Below the pieces are notes generated by a model, which saw only the letters and a program-made list of their open reading frames with translations, ran no database searches and was not told where the DNA came from. Of a stretch of 64,000 bases of DNA, positions 9,872-18,369 are shown piece after piece. Made by a program: the position numbers and the translations under genes. Source of the DNA: Roseomonas sp. (GTDB taxonomy: Bacteria; Pseudomonadota; Alphaproteobacteria; Acetobacterales; Acetobacteraceae). The stretch's first letter is position 1. Every line of letters begins with the position of its first letter. The DNA lies in contig JAPSLO010000005.1 in NCBI GenBank assembly GCA_031180725.1, forward strand, positions 62,001 through 126,000. Direction: 5' to 3'.

Positions 9872-10810
9872 ATGAACCCCGCACCTTCGATCGTCTTTTT
9901 CACCACCGCATCAGGTGCGGGCTACGGGCTGCTCTTCTGGCTGGCTTTGCTGCTGGTGTTTGGTTTGGCGCCGGCTTCACCCGCGCTGAGTCTCGCGCCG
10001 CTCGGCATTGCCCTTATCCTTATCACTGCGGGCCTCGTCTCCTCGCTCGGGCATCTCGGGCGGCCGGAGCGGGCCTGGCGCGCATTGTCCCAGTGGCGGT
10101 CATCCTGGCTGTCGCGCGAGGGCGTCGCCGCCGCCCTGACTTATCCGCCGGCCCTGTTGCTGGGCCTCGCCGTAGTGATCGAACATAACCTGCTGATCAA
10201 AGTGTCGGCGCTTGTCGCGGCCCTAGGCGCGGTCGCCACCGTGTGGTGCACCGGGATGATCTATGCCTCGCTCAAGCCAATCCGCCAGTGGCATCACCCC
10301 ATGGTACCCTGGGGCTACCTGCTCTTTGCGGCGTTCTCAGGCATCACGTTACTGGCGGCGCTGTTGGCCTTCTTCGAGGATGCTAGGCTGCTGGCCATGG
10401 TGGCGGCCGTCCTCGGCGGCGGTGCTATTGCGCTAAAGCGTGCCTACTGGGACAGCATTGATGCTCCTGCCGCACCGAGCACACCGACGCTGGAATCGTC
10501 GACCGGTCTCGGCCGTATCGGCCGAACACGGCCGCTAGATCCCCCGCATACCGAGCAAAACTGGCTGCTGCGAGAGATGGGCTTTCGCGTCGCCCGGGCG
10601 CATCGAAAGAGACTGCGCCGTCTCGTAATGATCGGGTTCACGGGCGCCACGGCTTTGAACCTGGTGGCTCTGGCCTTTCACGGGTCCACCGCCGCTTTGC
10701 CTCTGCTGCCCGCCGCCCTACTCGCTCTGGGTGCCATGTTGATCGAGCGATGGCTGATGTTCGCCGAGGCAACCCATACGGTTACGCTCTACTATAACAG
10801 CGAGGGCTAA
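9872..10810 (+). CDS. soeC: DmsC/SoeC-type quinone-reactive membrane anchor
   Basis: 312-residue integral membrane protein beginning at ATG 9872, 45 bases after soeB. Several long hydrophobic segments are visible (for example GLLFWLALLLVFGLA near the start, then pairs around residues 40-60, 90-125, 145-190 and 250-300), matching the eight-helix DmsC/NrfD-like anchors. LGHLGRPERAWRAL in the second helix loop is typical of the family. It would deliver electrons from SoeAB to the ubiquinone pool. A ~60-residue hydrophilic stretch (about 190-250) is longer than in minimal anchors. Confidence 0.87.
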   Translation: MNPAPSIVFFTTASGAGYGLLFWLALLLVFGLAPASPALSLAPLGIALILITAGLVSSLGHLGRPERAWRALSQWRSSWLSREGVAAALTYPPALLLGLAVVIEHNLLIKVSALVAALGAVATVWCTGMIYASLKPIRQWHHPMVPWGYLLFAAFSGITLLAALLAFFEDARLLAMVAAVLGGGAIALKRAYWDSIDAPAAPSTPTLESSTGLGRIGRTRPLDPPHTEQNWLLREMGFRVARAHRKRLRRLVMIGFTGATALNLVALAFHGSTAALPLLPAALLALGAMLIERWLMFAEATHTVTLYYNSEG

Positions 10811-10990
10811 TCGGGCTGCCATCCCACAGACCCCGGCACAATAGCCACCTCACGGGCCGGTCAGCTGTCGTCGAATTGAAGACAGAGGCGGTGCGAACCG
10901 CGCCGCACGATCTACGTTCCTGCAATACTCGCCGGAGCGGTCGCCCCGTAACGGAGGCTGTCCGAGCGGAACCCGCAGCAGGAATCCCCT

Positions 10991-11149
10991 ATGACGGAGC
11001 GTGAGATCGAATCGAAGCTGGCCGAACTCGACCGGCTTTTGAACGATCCTGATACCCGAATGGACCCGCACCGCGTCTGGTCCCTTCTTGCAGAACTCAG
11101 TGCCCCTAAGCCAGCCGGTTCTGCGGCTTCGGTAACGTCTCGGGCTTAG
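10991..11149 (+). CDS. Small hypothetical protein, 52 residues
   Basis: ATG at 10991, AGGA about eight bases upstream, stop at 11147-11149. The first ~38 residues are predicted helical and charged (MTEREIESKLAELDRLLNDP, then a segment ending WSLLAELS), with leucines spaced as in a short coiled coil; the tail is Ala/Ser/Pro-rich. The pattern resembles the small helical proteins common in Acetobacteraceae and the start of release-factor PCRF helices, but no function can be given. It stands alone between soeC and a putative glycosyltransferase gene, in the same direction. Confidence 0.55.
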   Translation: MTEREIESKLAELDRLLNDPDTRMDPHRVWSLLAELSAPKPAGSAASVTSRA

Positions 11150-11230
11150 CCGGCGGGAGCAGCGACCAGGAAGGTCGGAAGACCGGGCTTTGCTTTCATT
11201 ACCCGGTCCGCGGAGGGAGGATCCAAGCCT

Positions 11231-12151
11231 GTGCGGACCGCTATTCTCTTCCAGAGCCACTTCTTCGATCGTTGGGCTGAGGCTGCCTTCAACCGCCTCC
11301 GCCGCGGCGCTCCTTCAAATCACGACCACATAGTGCTTCTGCATTTGGCGCCCGGCGCGCCGGCGCCGACGCGGCTTGCGCGGGTCCCGCACCATATCGT
11401 GCGGACCGACGAATTACGGAGTATGCCGTACCCGACGAAGACCGGCGGCGAGAACTGGAACTTGTGGCATGACGGGCATACCGATCTCCTCCTGATGCAC
11501 TTCTGGCTTGCGCATCCGGGCTACGAGCGCATCTGGTCCATAGAATACGACGTCGCGTTTAGCGGACCGTGGGCGAACTTCTTCTCCGCTTTTGAAGAGG
11601 ACTCGAGCGATCTGCTCTCACCCGTCATCTTCCGCCGGCGCGATTTACCGGACTGGCTGTTCTGGCCCTCGCTCGTGACGCCAGGTGAAGATCCCGGCGA
11701 GGATCGCGCACTGCGGAGCTTCATGCCCATCTTCCGGGCGAGCCGGCAACTTATGCAGGCGATGGATGCAGCTTATCGCGGCGGCTGGGGCGGGCACATC
11801 GAATGCACCTGGGCCACATGCGCGGCCATGCGCGGCATGCGTGTGTGCGATGTTGGCAACGATGGTGAATTTACCCCCCCTCAGTATCGTGGGCGCTTTT
11901 ACACGTCGTCGCGCTTCGACATGTATCTCGCGCCTGGCACAATGGCGTTCAAGCCGGTGCTGTACCGGATGGGCACACGACGGGACATGCTGTGGCATCC
12001 GGTGAAGCCATTCTGGATCGGGCAAGAGGCCAGGACGACACTTCTGGCTTGGCGGTCCCAAGTGGCTGGTGTCGTGCGAGCTCGCGCGCCGTGGCTATTG
12101 CCGGCCCGCTGGCGAGCGCCTGGCAGCTTCTCCGGCCCTCGCCGCGCCTGA
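11231..12151 (+). CDS. Putative glycosyltransferase-like protein
   Basis: 306 residues, GTG start at 11231 behind a GGAGGGAGGA stretch. The N-terminus (RTAILFQSHFFDRWAEAAF) forms a beta strand followed by a helix, and the middle holds IWSIEYDVAFSGPWANFF, where E-Y-D-V is a plausible metal/nucleotide-sugar acidic motif of GT-A folds (compare DUF3405-type proteins). There is no signal peptide or membrane helix. Trp and aromatic content is high, as in carbohydrate-active enzymes. It is monocistronic and ends in a hairpin shared with the convergent phaA. The fold assignment is tentative; substrate unknown. Confidence 0.55.
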   Translation: MRTAILFQSHFFDRWAEAAFNRLRRGAPSNHDHIVLLHLAPGAPAPTRLARVPHHIVRTDELRSMPYPTKTGGENWNLWHDGHTDLLLMHFWLAHPGYERIWSIEYDVAFSGPWANFFSAFEEDSSDLLSPVIFRRRDLPDWLFWPSLVTPGEDPGEDRALRSFMPIFRASRQLMQAMDAAYRGGWGGHIECTWATCAAMRGMRVCDVGNDGEFTPPQYRGRFYTSSRFDMYLAPGTMAFKPVLYRMGTRRDMLWHPVKPFWIGQEARTTLLAWRSQVAGVVRARAPWLLPARWRAPGSFSGPRRA

Positions 12152-12222
12152 CCGGCGCAGCCCTCACACGTACTCACGCGGGGAGTGCCGCGACGTCAGT
12201 CCGGGCCTCTAGCGCCGCGGGA

Positions 12223-12246
12223 CAGGAGGAGAAATTCTCCCTCCTG
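12223..12246. terminator. Bidirectional hairpin between convergent genes
   Basis: The arms caggaggagaa and ttctccctcctg pair almost perfectly (one bulged base) around a single-base centre. The element sits between the stop at 12151 and the convergent phaA stop at 12278, so it could end transcripts from both sides. No long T tract follows. Confidence 0.5.
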
Positions 12247-12277
12247 CCCCTCCGGCCGCCTGCGATTGGGCTTGGCC

Positions 12278-13456
12278 TCAGGCCGCCCGCTCGACGCACA
12301 TCGCAACTCCCATGCCGCCGCCGATGCACAGGGTTGCCAGACCCCGCTTCGCATTCCGCCGCTGCATTTCGAAGAGCAGGGTCGTAAGGACGCGGGCGCC
12401 GGAGGCGCCGATCGGATGGCCCAACGCAATGGCGCCACCGTTAACGTTCACCTTCGTCGGATCCCAGCCGAGATCCTTGTTCACCGCGCAGGCCTGCGCG
12501 GCAAAGGCCTCATTGGCTTCAATCAGGTCCAGCGTATCGACGCTCCAGCCAGCCTTCTGCAGCGCCTTTCGGCTGGCAGGAATCGGCCCCGTCCCCATGA
12601 TGGCAGGATCGACCCCGGCGGTCGCCCAGCTCACGATCTTCGCCATCGGTGTCACGCCCCGCCTAGCGGCTTCCGCTGCCGACATCACGACGACCGCCGC
12701 CGCACCATCATTGATGCCTGAAGCATTCCCGGCCGTAACCGTCCCGTCCTTCGCAAAGGCAGGCCGAAGTTTGGCAAGCACTTCCAGCGTGGTGTCGGGC
12801 TTCGGGTATTCATCGGCGGACACGACAACATCCCCCTTGCGGCCCTTCACTGTCACTGGGGTGATCTCGTCAGCAAAGCGGCCCGCCTTCATGGCTTCGC
12901 CAGCTTTCCGCTGGCTTTCGAAGGCAAAGCGATCCTGCTCCTCGCGGGTCAGCTGATATTTCTGGGCCACGTTCTCTGCCGTGTTGCCCATGTGGTAGCC
13001 GTTGAACGCGTCCCACAGGCCGTCCTTGATCATGGTGTCCACCATGGCCAGGTCGCCCATCTTCTGACCGGCCCGCAGGTTCGCGCAATGCGGTGCCTGG
13101 GTCATGCTCTCCTGTCCGCCGGCGACGACGATGGTGGCGTCCTCGGTGGCGATCTGTTGCGCGGCCAGCGCCACCGCCCGCAGGCCGGAGCCACAGAGTT
13201 GATTGATGCCGAAGGCGGTGCGCTCCACCGGAACGCCTGCGGTAACAGAGGCTTGCCGCGCCGGGTTCTGACCGGCGCCAGCCGTCAGGATCTGGCCGAG
13301 GATAACCTCGTCCACCTCCTCCGCCTTGACCCTGGCGCGCTCGAGCGCCGCCCTGATTGCAGTCGCTCCAAGTGTATGGGCCGGAAGTGACGCAAAGGCT
13401 CCATTGAAGGAGCCTACCGGGGTCCGCGCTGCAGAGGCGATGACGATCTCGGTCAT
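12278..13456 (-). CDS. phaA: Acetyl-CoA acetyltransferase (beta-ketothiolase)
   Basis: Condenses two acetyl-CoA to acetoacetyl-CoA, the entry to polyhydroxybutyrate synthesis (reversible thiolysis). From ATG 13456 the protein has 392 residues, the standard length. [13 protein letters not shown] carries the acyl-accepting cysteine (~88); [19 protein letters not shown] supplies the catalytic histidine and CIGGGMGVA the second cysteine near the C-terminus. Longer upstream in-frame sequence (to 13780) belongs to phaC read in another frame. It lies 61 bases downstream of phaC on the same strand. No phaB reductase gene is in the window. Confidence 0.96.
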   Translation of the reverse strand: MTEIVIASAARTPVGSFNGAFASLPAHTLGATAIRAALERARVKAEEVDEVILGQILTAGAGQNPARQASVTAGVPVERTAFGINQLCGSGLRAVALAAQQIATEDATIVVAGGQESMTQAPHCANLRAGQKMGDLAMVDTMIKDGLWDAFNGYHMGNTAENVAQKYQLTREEQDRFAFESQRKAGEAMKAGRFADEITPVTVKGRKGDVVVSADEYPKPDTTLEVLAKLRPAFAKDGTVTAGNASGINDGAAAVVVMSAAEAARRGVTPMAKIVSWATAGVDPAIMGTGPIPASRKALQKAGWSVDTLDLIEANEAFAAQACAVNKDLGWDPTKVNVNGGAIALGHPIGASGARVLTTLLFEMQRRNAKRGLATLCIGGGMGVAMCVERAA

Positions 13457-13517
13457 GGGATTGTTTCCCCTCATCAGGAACTGGCGTGGCGGCGAGTTTG
13501 GGGCTCCCTGCCCGCGG

Positions 13518-14768
13518 CTACAAGCCGCGAAGCCAATCACGCAGCGGGCGCCACAAAGTGGCTTCCGCCGTGCTGCCCGCGACCATGCCGATGTGGCCAG
13601 CGGCGGCCTCGTGGATGATGGCGCCGGGCGGCAGCCTCGCGGCCAGTGCACGCGCCGAGGCGGGAGGAACGATGCGATCCCGATGCGGGATGGCCAGGAA
13701 AGTGGGAGCACTGATCGCCGCGGGGTCGACGACCGCGCCTGCGACGCGCCAGGCAAGCCTTGCCGTACTGTTGGCACCATACCAAGCGCCCAACACGTCC
13801 CGCGCCACGGGCGCGGCCAGTGGGACGCCGTCGTTCAGCCAATCCTCCATGGCGACAAACTGGACGGCCCGGGCCGAACCCTGGTCAAGCCGACCGAAAG
13901 CCCTGAACTTGCGGGCAATTCCAAATGGATCGAGGGCGGCGAACAAGGCCTGTATGGCATCCACCGGAAGTGTGCCGGTCGCGGACATGACCGGTTCGAG
14001 GCTCGGCAGCAGGGCCGCCGCCGCGCCCGCCTTCGCCGCGTCTTCCGGCGTGGCATGGAAGTCCCAGGGCGCAGCTAGTAGACCCAGTGCGGAGACGCGG
14101 TCGGGGCGCCGAAGAGCCGCAGCCAGCGCCAGTAGCCCACCCATGCAGTACCCGATTACTGGCGCTGGCCCTGGCAGGGCCTGCAGCGCGCGCTCCAGCC
14201 GGCCAGCGATGTAGTCGGTTAGGGTGAATTGTCGCTCCGTCTCACTCGGCCAGCCCCAGTCCAGCAACAAGGGCCGCAGCCCCTGTGCCGCAAGGAAGCG
14301 GAGCAGGGAATGTCCTTCCGCCAGATCCAGGATGAAGGCCCGGTTCACCAGAGAGGGGACGAACAGGATGGGGGCGCCCGCCGTGGCACCAGGCGCATAG
14401 TCCAGCATGCGCGTCGCGCCTTCCTGCCAGAATGTCGGTGGTTCCGGCACTTGGCGTCGGAAGGGATGCCGCCGGTAGGCGGCGATGCCTGCCAGCAGTG
14501 CGCGATCATCCCGCAGAAGGCGCCGCAGGACGGCCGCGCGGAAAGCATCAATCCCGCCTGGGCTTCCGTTGCGCGCGGCGAGTTCGCGCCGGATTCGGTT
14601 CAGTTCGGCCCGCCCCGCCTTCGAGATAGGCCAAGCGTTGCTCCAACTGTGCCAGTCGTTCACGGAGGCCATCGTCAGCCCCGCGATCGCCATAGTTCCG
14701 CGACTGAGCGCCAGTATCAGATGGAGAGGGAGCGGCCGCGGGCCCTTGCGACGCAGAGGGCCCGTCAT
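13518..14768 (-). CDS. phaC: Polyhydroxyalkanoate synthase-like alpha/beta hydrolase
   Basis: Polymerises hydroxyacyl-CoA into PHA. From ATG 14768 the product has 416 residues, nearer the short class III PhaC size (~360) than class I (~590). The N-terminal [11 protein letters not shown] segment, the lipase-like box GYCMGG with the nucleophilic cysteine at ~208, the aspartate in PHRDRIVPP and the histidine in GHIGMV form the expected Cys-Asp-His triad. The first ~73 codons overlap, in another frame, the end of a PhaE-like ORF. Alternative starts at 14693 or 14672 would shorten but not remove the overlap. It is followed by phaA and divergent from phaR. Confidence 0.88.
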   Translation of the reverse strand: MTGPLRRKGPRPLPLHLILALSRGTMAIAGLTMASVNDWHSWSNAWPISKAGRAELNRIRRELAARNGSPGGIDAFRAAVLRRLLRDDRALLAGIAAYRRHPFRRQVPEPPTFWQEGATRMLDYAPGATAGAPILFVPSLVNRAFILDLAEGHSLLRFLAAQGLRPLLLDWGWPSETERQFTLTDYIAGRLERALQALPGPAPVIGYCMGGLLALAAALRRPDRVSALGLLAAPWDFHATPEDAAKAGAAAALLPSLEPVMSATGTLPVDAIQALFAALDPFGIARKFRAFGRLDQGSARAVQFVAMEDWLNDGVPLAAPVARDVLGAWYGANSTARLAWRVAGAVVDPAAISAPTFLAIPHRDRIVPPASARALAARLPPGAIIHEAAAGHIGMVAGSTAEATLWRPLRDWLRGL

Positions 14769-15024
14769 GGGCTGCCGATCCGGGCCATGCCGTCGGGGGC
14801 CATTTCGCGAAAGGAGGCACTGCAGCGGAGCGCCACCAGGCGGCACCCAATGCCGCCCAGGTCGCCACCATCGCTCCCCAGGCCTCGGCAGTTTCTCGAT
14901 CGGAAGCCATGGCCGAAACCTCGCTTTGCCACAGCGCAATCCAATCCTCGACGAGCTTTGCGAGAGCGGCGTCTTCCGGCGGCGCCCCCTCTCCGCTCTC
15001 CCCTGTCTCTCGCCCCTCGGTCAT
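14548..15024 (-). CDS. Putative PhaE-like PHA synthase accessory protein, overlapping phaC
   Basis: 158 residues from ATG 15024 (a TTG at 15051 would add nine). Residues ~17-70 are Trp- and Ala-rich and helical (LVEDWIALWQSEVSAMA, then EAWGAMVATWAALGAAWW). A Pro/Ser-rich linker follows, then a short leucine-heptad helix ([17 protein letters not shown]). This layout resembles PhaE/PhaM-type proteins that partner PHA synthases, and the gene immediately precedes a short class III-sized phaC. The last ~220 bases are shared with the start of phaC in another frame. It could be a real subunit or an open frame kept open by GC bias; the heptad pattern and position favour a real gene. Confidence 0.6.
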   Translation of the reverse strand: MTEGRETGESGEGAPPEDAALAKLVEDWIALWQSEVSAMASDRETAEAWGAMVATWAALGAAWWRSAAVPPFAKWPPTAWPGSAAHDGPSASQGPAAAPSPSDTGAQSRNYGDRGADDGLRERLAQLEQRLAYLEGGAGRTEPNPARTRRAQRKPRRD

Positions 15025-15149
15025 GTATGCCGTTCGCGGGGACGGCGCCAATCGCGTTCAGGTTTACACATCTGGTATTTCGCACTGCATCCAAGCCCAT
15101 GTTAGCATCGCGCAGGCGGCGGGAGGACAGCCGCGCGGAAGGCGAACGC
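15025..15149. promoter_or_regulatory. Divergent pha promoter region with candidate PhaR site
   Basis: The 125 bases between the PhaE-like ORF and phaR must hold promoters for both directions. A small palindrome-like GCACTGCA lies at 15082-15089; PhaR regulators bind TGC/GCA-containing sites and repress their own genes and phasin genes. The match is short, so this is only a candidate operator. Confidence 0.35.
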
Positions 15150-15761
15150 ATGGCACAAGACGACATTCACTCCCCGACCGACGCGACCGAAGCGCCCAAT
15201 ACCCCCCCTGTGGTGGTAAAGAAGTACGCGAATAGGCGCCTCTACAACACTGAATCCTCATCGTACGTTACGCTCGAGGACTTGGCCACCATGGTGCGCC
15301 AGGGCCGCCATTTCGTTGTATACGACGCCAAGTCTGGTGAGGACATCACCCGCTCGGTCCTGACTCAGATCATTGTGGAAGAAGAGGCCAAGGGCCGCAG
15401 CCTCCTCCCCACGTCCTTTCTGAGGCAGATCATCGGCTTCTATGGCGACAGCATGCAATCACTGGTGCCGCGCTACCTCGAATCGGTCATGGGGGCATTT
15501 ACACGTCAGCAGGACCAGATGCGCCGGGCCGTCGAGCAGACCATGGGCGGCTGGGCCTTCGGGAATCTGGAGGAGATGGGAAAGCAGAACATGGCCATGA
15601 TGGAGCGTGCCATGAGCCTGTTCGCTCCTTTCCGGCCAACCCAGGACCAAGGGGAACAGACCGGAGAGTCGGCCAGGATTGCCGCTCTCCAAGCTGAAAT
15701 TGATCGGCTGCGACGTCAGGTGGAGACCCTGCAAGCCCAGCACGGCAAGGTAGACGGCTAG
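15150..15761 (+). CDS. phaR: Polyhydroxyalkanoate synthesis repressor
   Basis: 203 residues from ATG 15150. The PHB accumulation regulatory DNA-binding domain occupies ~22-85: VVVKKYANRRLYNTESSSY, then VTLEDLA and FVVYDAKSGEDITRSVLTQII. A second conserved segment (LLPTSFLRQIIGFYGDSMQ, then PRYLESVMGAF) follows, and the C-terminus is a leucine-rich coiled coil (IAALQAEIDRLRRQVETLQ). PhaR binds both DNA and PHA granules and derepresses phasin and its own gene when polymer forms. It is divergent from phaC/phaA and ends four bases from the convergent SprT-like gene. Confidence 0.95.
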   Translation: MAQDDIHSPTDATEAPNTPPVVVKKYANRRLYNTESSSYVTLEDLATMVRQGRHFVVYDAKSGEDITRSVLTQIIVEEEAKGRSLLPTSFLRQIIGFYGDSMQSLVPRYLESVMGAFTRQQDQMRRAVEQTMGGWAFGNLEEMGKQNMAMMERAMSLFAPFRPTQDQGEQTGESARIAALQAEIDRLRRQVETLQAQHGKVDG

Positions 15762-15765
15762 CGCC

Positions 15766-16200
15766 CTAACTGGAGGGGGGCAGGCGGACATCGAGGCGGT
15801 ACGCAATGCCGGCCTGCCGGAGAGTGGTTTCCAGCAATAGCTGATCCATTTTCGAGTAGCGTACCAGAAGCCTCAGATAGGTCCCGACGAAGTCGGGACC
15901 ATGGCCAGCGCTCCGGCCATCAATGTCGCTCGTCAAAGCGTGGGCTATTTCGTGCAGCAGCACCCAGCTGGGCAGCTCGGCGGGGGCCTCTATGGCAAGG
16001 CGGCTGGCACGCGCGACAGTGGCTCTGGCCTGGTGCGCCAGCGGGCGAACCCGAGGCGGCCATTTCAGCCCCTCGCCGGCCCAGACATGGTCGACCAGTG
16101 CCTGCAGCTGCGCGAATGGCACACGCGACCGGTCCTGTGGCGCGACCACTTGGTCCTCCCAGGCATAGAGCCGATCAGCCGCGGCGTCGCGGCTACTCAT
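15766..16200 (-). CDS. SprT-like zinc metallopeptidase-domain protein
   Basis: 144 residues. LLHEIAHALT gives the zinc-binding HExxH (His ~83, Glu ~84, His ~87), and GHGPDFVGTYLRL just after offers the third ligand, the HG..F pattern seen in SprT-like domains. There is no signal peptide, so it acts in the cytoplasm if active. The start overlaps the stop of the upstream DUF2786 gene by four bases, indicating translational coupling. SprT-like proteins elsewhere process DNA-protein crosslinks or sit in phage and mobile contexts; here the substrate is unknown. Confidence 0.75.
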   Translation of the reverse strand: MSSRDAAADRLYAWEDQVVAPQDRSRVPFAQLQALVDHVWAGEGLKWPPRVRPLAHQARATVARASRLAIEAPAELPSWVLLHEIAHALTSDIDGRSAGHGPDFVGTYLRLLVRYSKMDQLLLETTLRQAGIAYRLDVRLPPSS

Positions 16201-16943
16201 CGCCTGGGAAGGCTTGGCGCGGCGGCTCCCGCACCCACGGGCCGCTCGAGATGCACGCGGCCACCGGCCTCCTTTCCGCGGCCATAGGCGCCTCGATCAT
16301 GCACCAAGGCACTTCGGGTGACGGTGCGGAGCCGCACGCCCAGTGCCCGGAACTCCTGCTCGATCTTCTGCTCCTTCAGCACGATGAGTGATGTGCCCGT
16401 ACCGCCAGGCGTGGCGTCGGCTTGACCTTGCCGATTTGCGCCCTGCCGCTCGCTGGCGAGTTCATCCAACCGCGAAGAGACACGATCCGCGAAGCCGAGC
16501 CGGAAGCTGCGCAGCGCCGTCTGGGCCCGCGCACGCCGACGGGCGTAGTCCGGGCTCGATCGGTATTCCTGCTCCTCCCAGGACAGGGCGTTGGCGATGA
16601 CGTGCATCAGGTATTCGGCCATCTGCGCATCCGGCTCCAGACCGAAAATGACGTAATCCGTTCGTCCCACTGTCCATCCCCGGCAACCGGTGAAGCGTAG
16701 TAGGGCTGGGAATAGCCAATTCATTGCCTGACGCCGCGGATCGGCGAAGACTAGCACCCGTTGGGCACAGGCTTCCTCGCGGAGTTCGACCTCCGACATC
16801 GAAAGCCCGTAGACCTCAAGCAATTCTCCCACCTTGGCCGCCGCCGCCATGGCCTCGGCCTCGGAGCAGCCTCTCTCGACAGTCCGCGACGCCAAGGCGC
16901 GAATTCGCGCCTTGACCTTGGTAAGCTCGCTCTGCTGGTCCAT
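16197..16943 (-). CDS. DUF2786 domain-containing protein
   Basis: 248 residues from ATG 16943. Residues ~8-50 match the DUF2786 helix pattern (TKVKARIRALASRTVERGC, then EAEAMAAAAKVGELLEVYGL), followed by a mixed alpha/beta middle region (~60-150) and a low-complexity Arg/Gly/Ala tail. The frame stays open upstream to 17234, but that extension has no family-like sequence. No function is established for DUF2786. It is coupled by a 4-base overlap to the SprT-like peptidase gene, so the two probably work together. Confidence 0.75.
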   Translation of the reverse strand: MDQQSELTKVKARIRALASRTVERGCSEAEAMAAAAKVGELLEVYGLSMSEVELREEACAQRVLVFADPRRQAMNWLFPALLRFTGCRGWTVGRTDYVIFGLEPDAQMAEYLMHVIANALSWEEQEYRSSPDYARRRARAQTALRSFRLGFADRVSSRLDELASERQGANRQGQADATPGGTGTSLIVLKEQKIEQEFRALGVRLRTVTRSALVHDRGAYGRGKEAGGRVHLERPVGAGAAAPSLPRR

Positions 16944-17478
16944 GTCCGATGCTCTACCGCAGCCGGCCTGAAGGGTGGAAGAGATGACCCCAGCGCAGGG
17001 GGCGAGCGGTGCGTAGAGGCCGTGCCTGCTTGTAATATCCAAGAATGGCAGTGCAGCCTCTTCGAGAGTCAGCACGCGGGTACCTGCTGCAGCAGGCAAG
17101 CCGTGGCCACTGCCCTCAACGGACCGTGCTGCAATAATGGGAACGCACTGGTAGGCTGACCGCAGTAGATGTCGATCCAGCCATCGATCATCTCCGGGCA
17201 CATCGGCCCGAAACTCCACAGCCGTCGCCACCATGCCGAGGCTGGCCTTACAACAGAGTGCCGCACAGCTAGCTGGCGGAACTCAGCCCCGCACTGGCCG
17301 AGTTCACGCGTCCACAGTGTCCGTCGGTCCGCTGGCTGAGAGGGGAGCGCCTGGAAGCACGACCCTCGCCGCGGCTATTCCAAGGCATCTGTGTTCTCCA
17401 CGTCGGGCCGGCGGAAGCAGCGTTCACATGTTCATCGCCACAGCCCGGCAGTCGCAGCAGCGGCAATGTCGCAGCGGT
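16944..17478. other. Gene-free stretch between the DUF2786 gene and the BKACE gene
   Basis: 535 bases with only short frames on both strands, none resembling a known family. No tRNA, strong hairpin or repeat was seen. It should hold the promoter of the leftward DUF2786/SprT-like pair; a decayed gene is possible but cannot be shown. Confidence 0.5.
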
Positions 17479-18369
17479 TCACCGACTCCAGCCGCCAACC
17501 TGAGACAATTCCTGCCGTGCTTCAGCAGCTGTCATAGGCTCGACGCCGAATTCCCGCAGGATGCGGACCGCGCGTTCAACCAGCTGCGCGTTACTCGTCG
17601 CCAGTTCGCCCTTGTTGATGTAGATATTGTCCTCCAATCCCACTCGGACATGCCCACCCAGGAGCCACGCCTGGACAAGCATGGGAAATTCCATGCGGCC
17701 GATCGCAAAAGCAGCCCAGGGACTGCCGGGTGGCAGGATGGACTTGGCATAGGCCAGCGTCTCCGGGTTCCAGTCGAAGCCCCAGCGGATCCCCATGCAG
17801 ACCTGGAACAGGCACGGGCCCTTGAGAACGCCCTCTGCCATCAGGTGCTTTGCCAGCCCGATATCGCCGGAATCAAAGACTTCCAATTCCGGAATGGCGC
17901 CGGCGGAGTAGATCAGCTCCGCCATGCGAGTTACCGACCAGGGTGCGTTGATGACGACGGCCGTGCCCGACCACATCGTGTTCAGGTCCAGCGTCGCGAT
18001 CTCAGGCCGAAGCGCCAAGATGTGCTCCACGCGCTTCTCGGGGGGTAGAAGTGTGCTGCCGGCAGCCGCATTGCGCGGGTTTTCGCGATCCGGCACGAAC
18101 CGCCCACCTGGGCCGGTCGTCAGGTTGATGACGACATCAGTGCCCGACTCTCTGATGCGGTCCATGACCTCGCGGTAAAGATCGATCTCCATGCTGGGGC
18201 GGCCCGTGGCCGGGTCCCGAACGTGGATATGCGCCACTGCCGCGCCCGCCTTGGCGGCCTCAATGGCGGCGTTCGCGATCTGCTCCGGTGTGATCGGCAG
18301 ATAGGGCGTCTGCTCAGGTGTGGTGATGTTGCCCGTAACTGCACAGGTGAGAATGACTTTCCGCCGCAT
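17479..18369 (-). CDS. BKACE family (DUF849) beta-keto acid cleavage enzyme
   Basis: 296 residues, usual length. Members condense a beta-keto acid with acetyl-CoA and release acetoacetate and a CoA ester; the founder Kce cleaves 3-keto-5-aminohexanoate in lysine fermentation. The zinc-binding HIHVRDPATGRPS is at ~46-58, followed by INLTTGPGGRF and a late GHVRVGLEDNIY segment, all typical of the TIM-barrel family. The native substrate cannot be told from the sequence; many alphaproteobacterial BKACEs act on carnitine-derived or other beta-keto acids. It stands alone, flanked by gene-free DNA on both sides. Confidence 0.92.
   Translation of the reverse strand: MRRKVILTCAVTGNITTPEQTPYLPITPEQIANAAIEAAKAGAAVAHIHVRDPATGRPSMEIDLYREVMDRIRESGTDVVINLTTGPGGRFVPDRENPRNAAAGSTLLPPEKRVEHILALRPEIATLDLNTMWSGTAVVINAPWSVTRMAELIYSAGAIPELEVFDSGDIGLAKHLMAEGVLKGPCLFQVCMGIRWGFDWNPETLAYAKSILPPGSPWAAFAIGRMEFPMLVQAWLLGGHVRVGLEDNIYINKGELATSNAQLVERAVRILREFGVEPMTAAEARQELSQVGGWSR

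Noticed and set aside
17069-17266. Possible transposase fragment on the minus strand
   Set aside because: The short translated piece has no DDE motif or convincing match and no inverted repeats frame it.
17233-18048. A 271-residue rightward frame opposite the BKACE gene
   Set aside because: The BKACE gene is complete with family motifs on the other strand; the frame has none.
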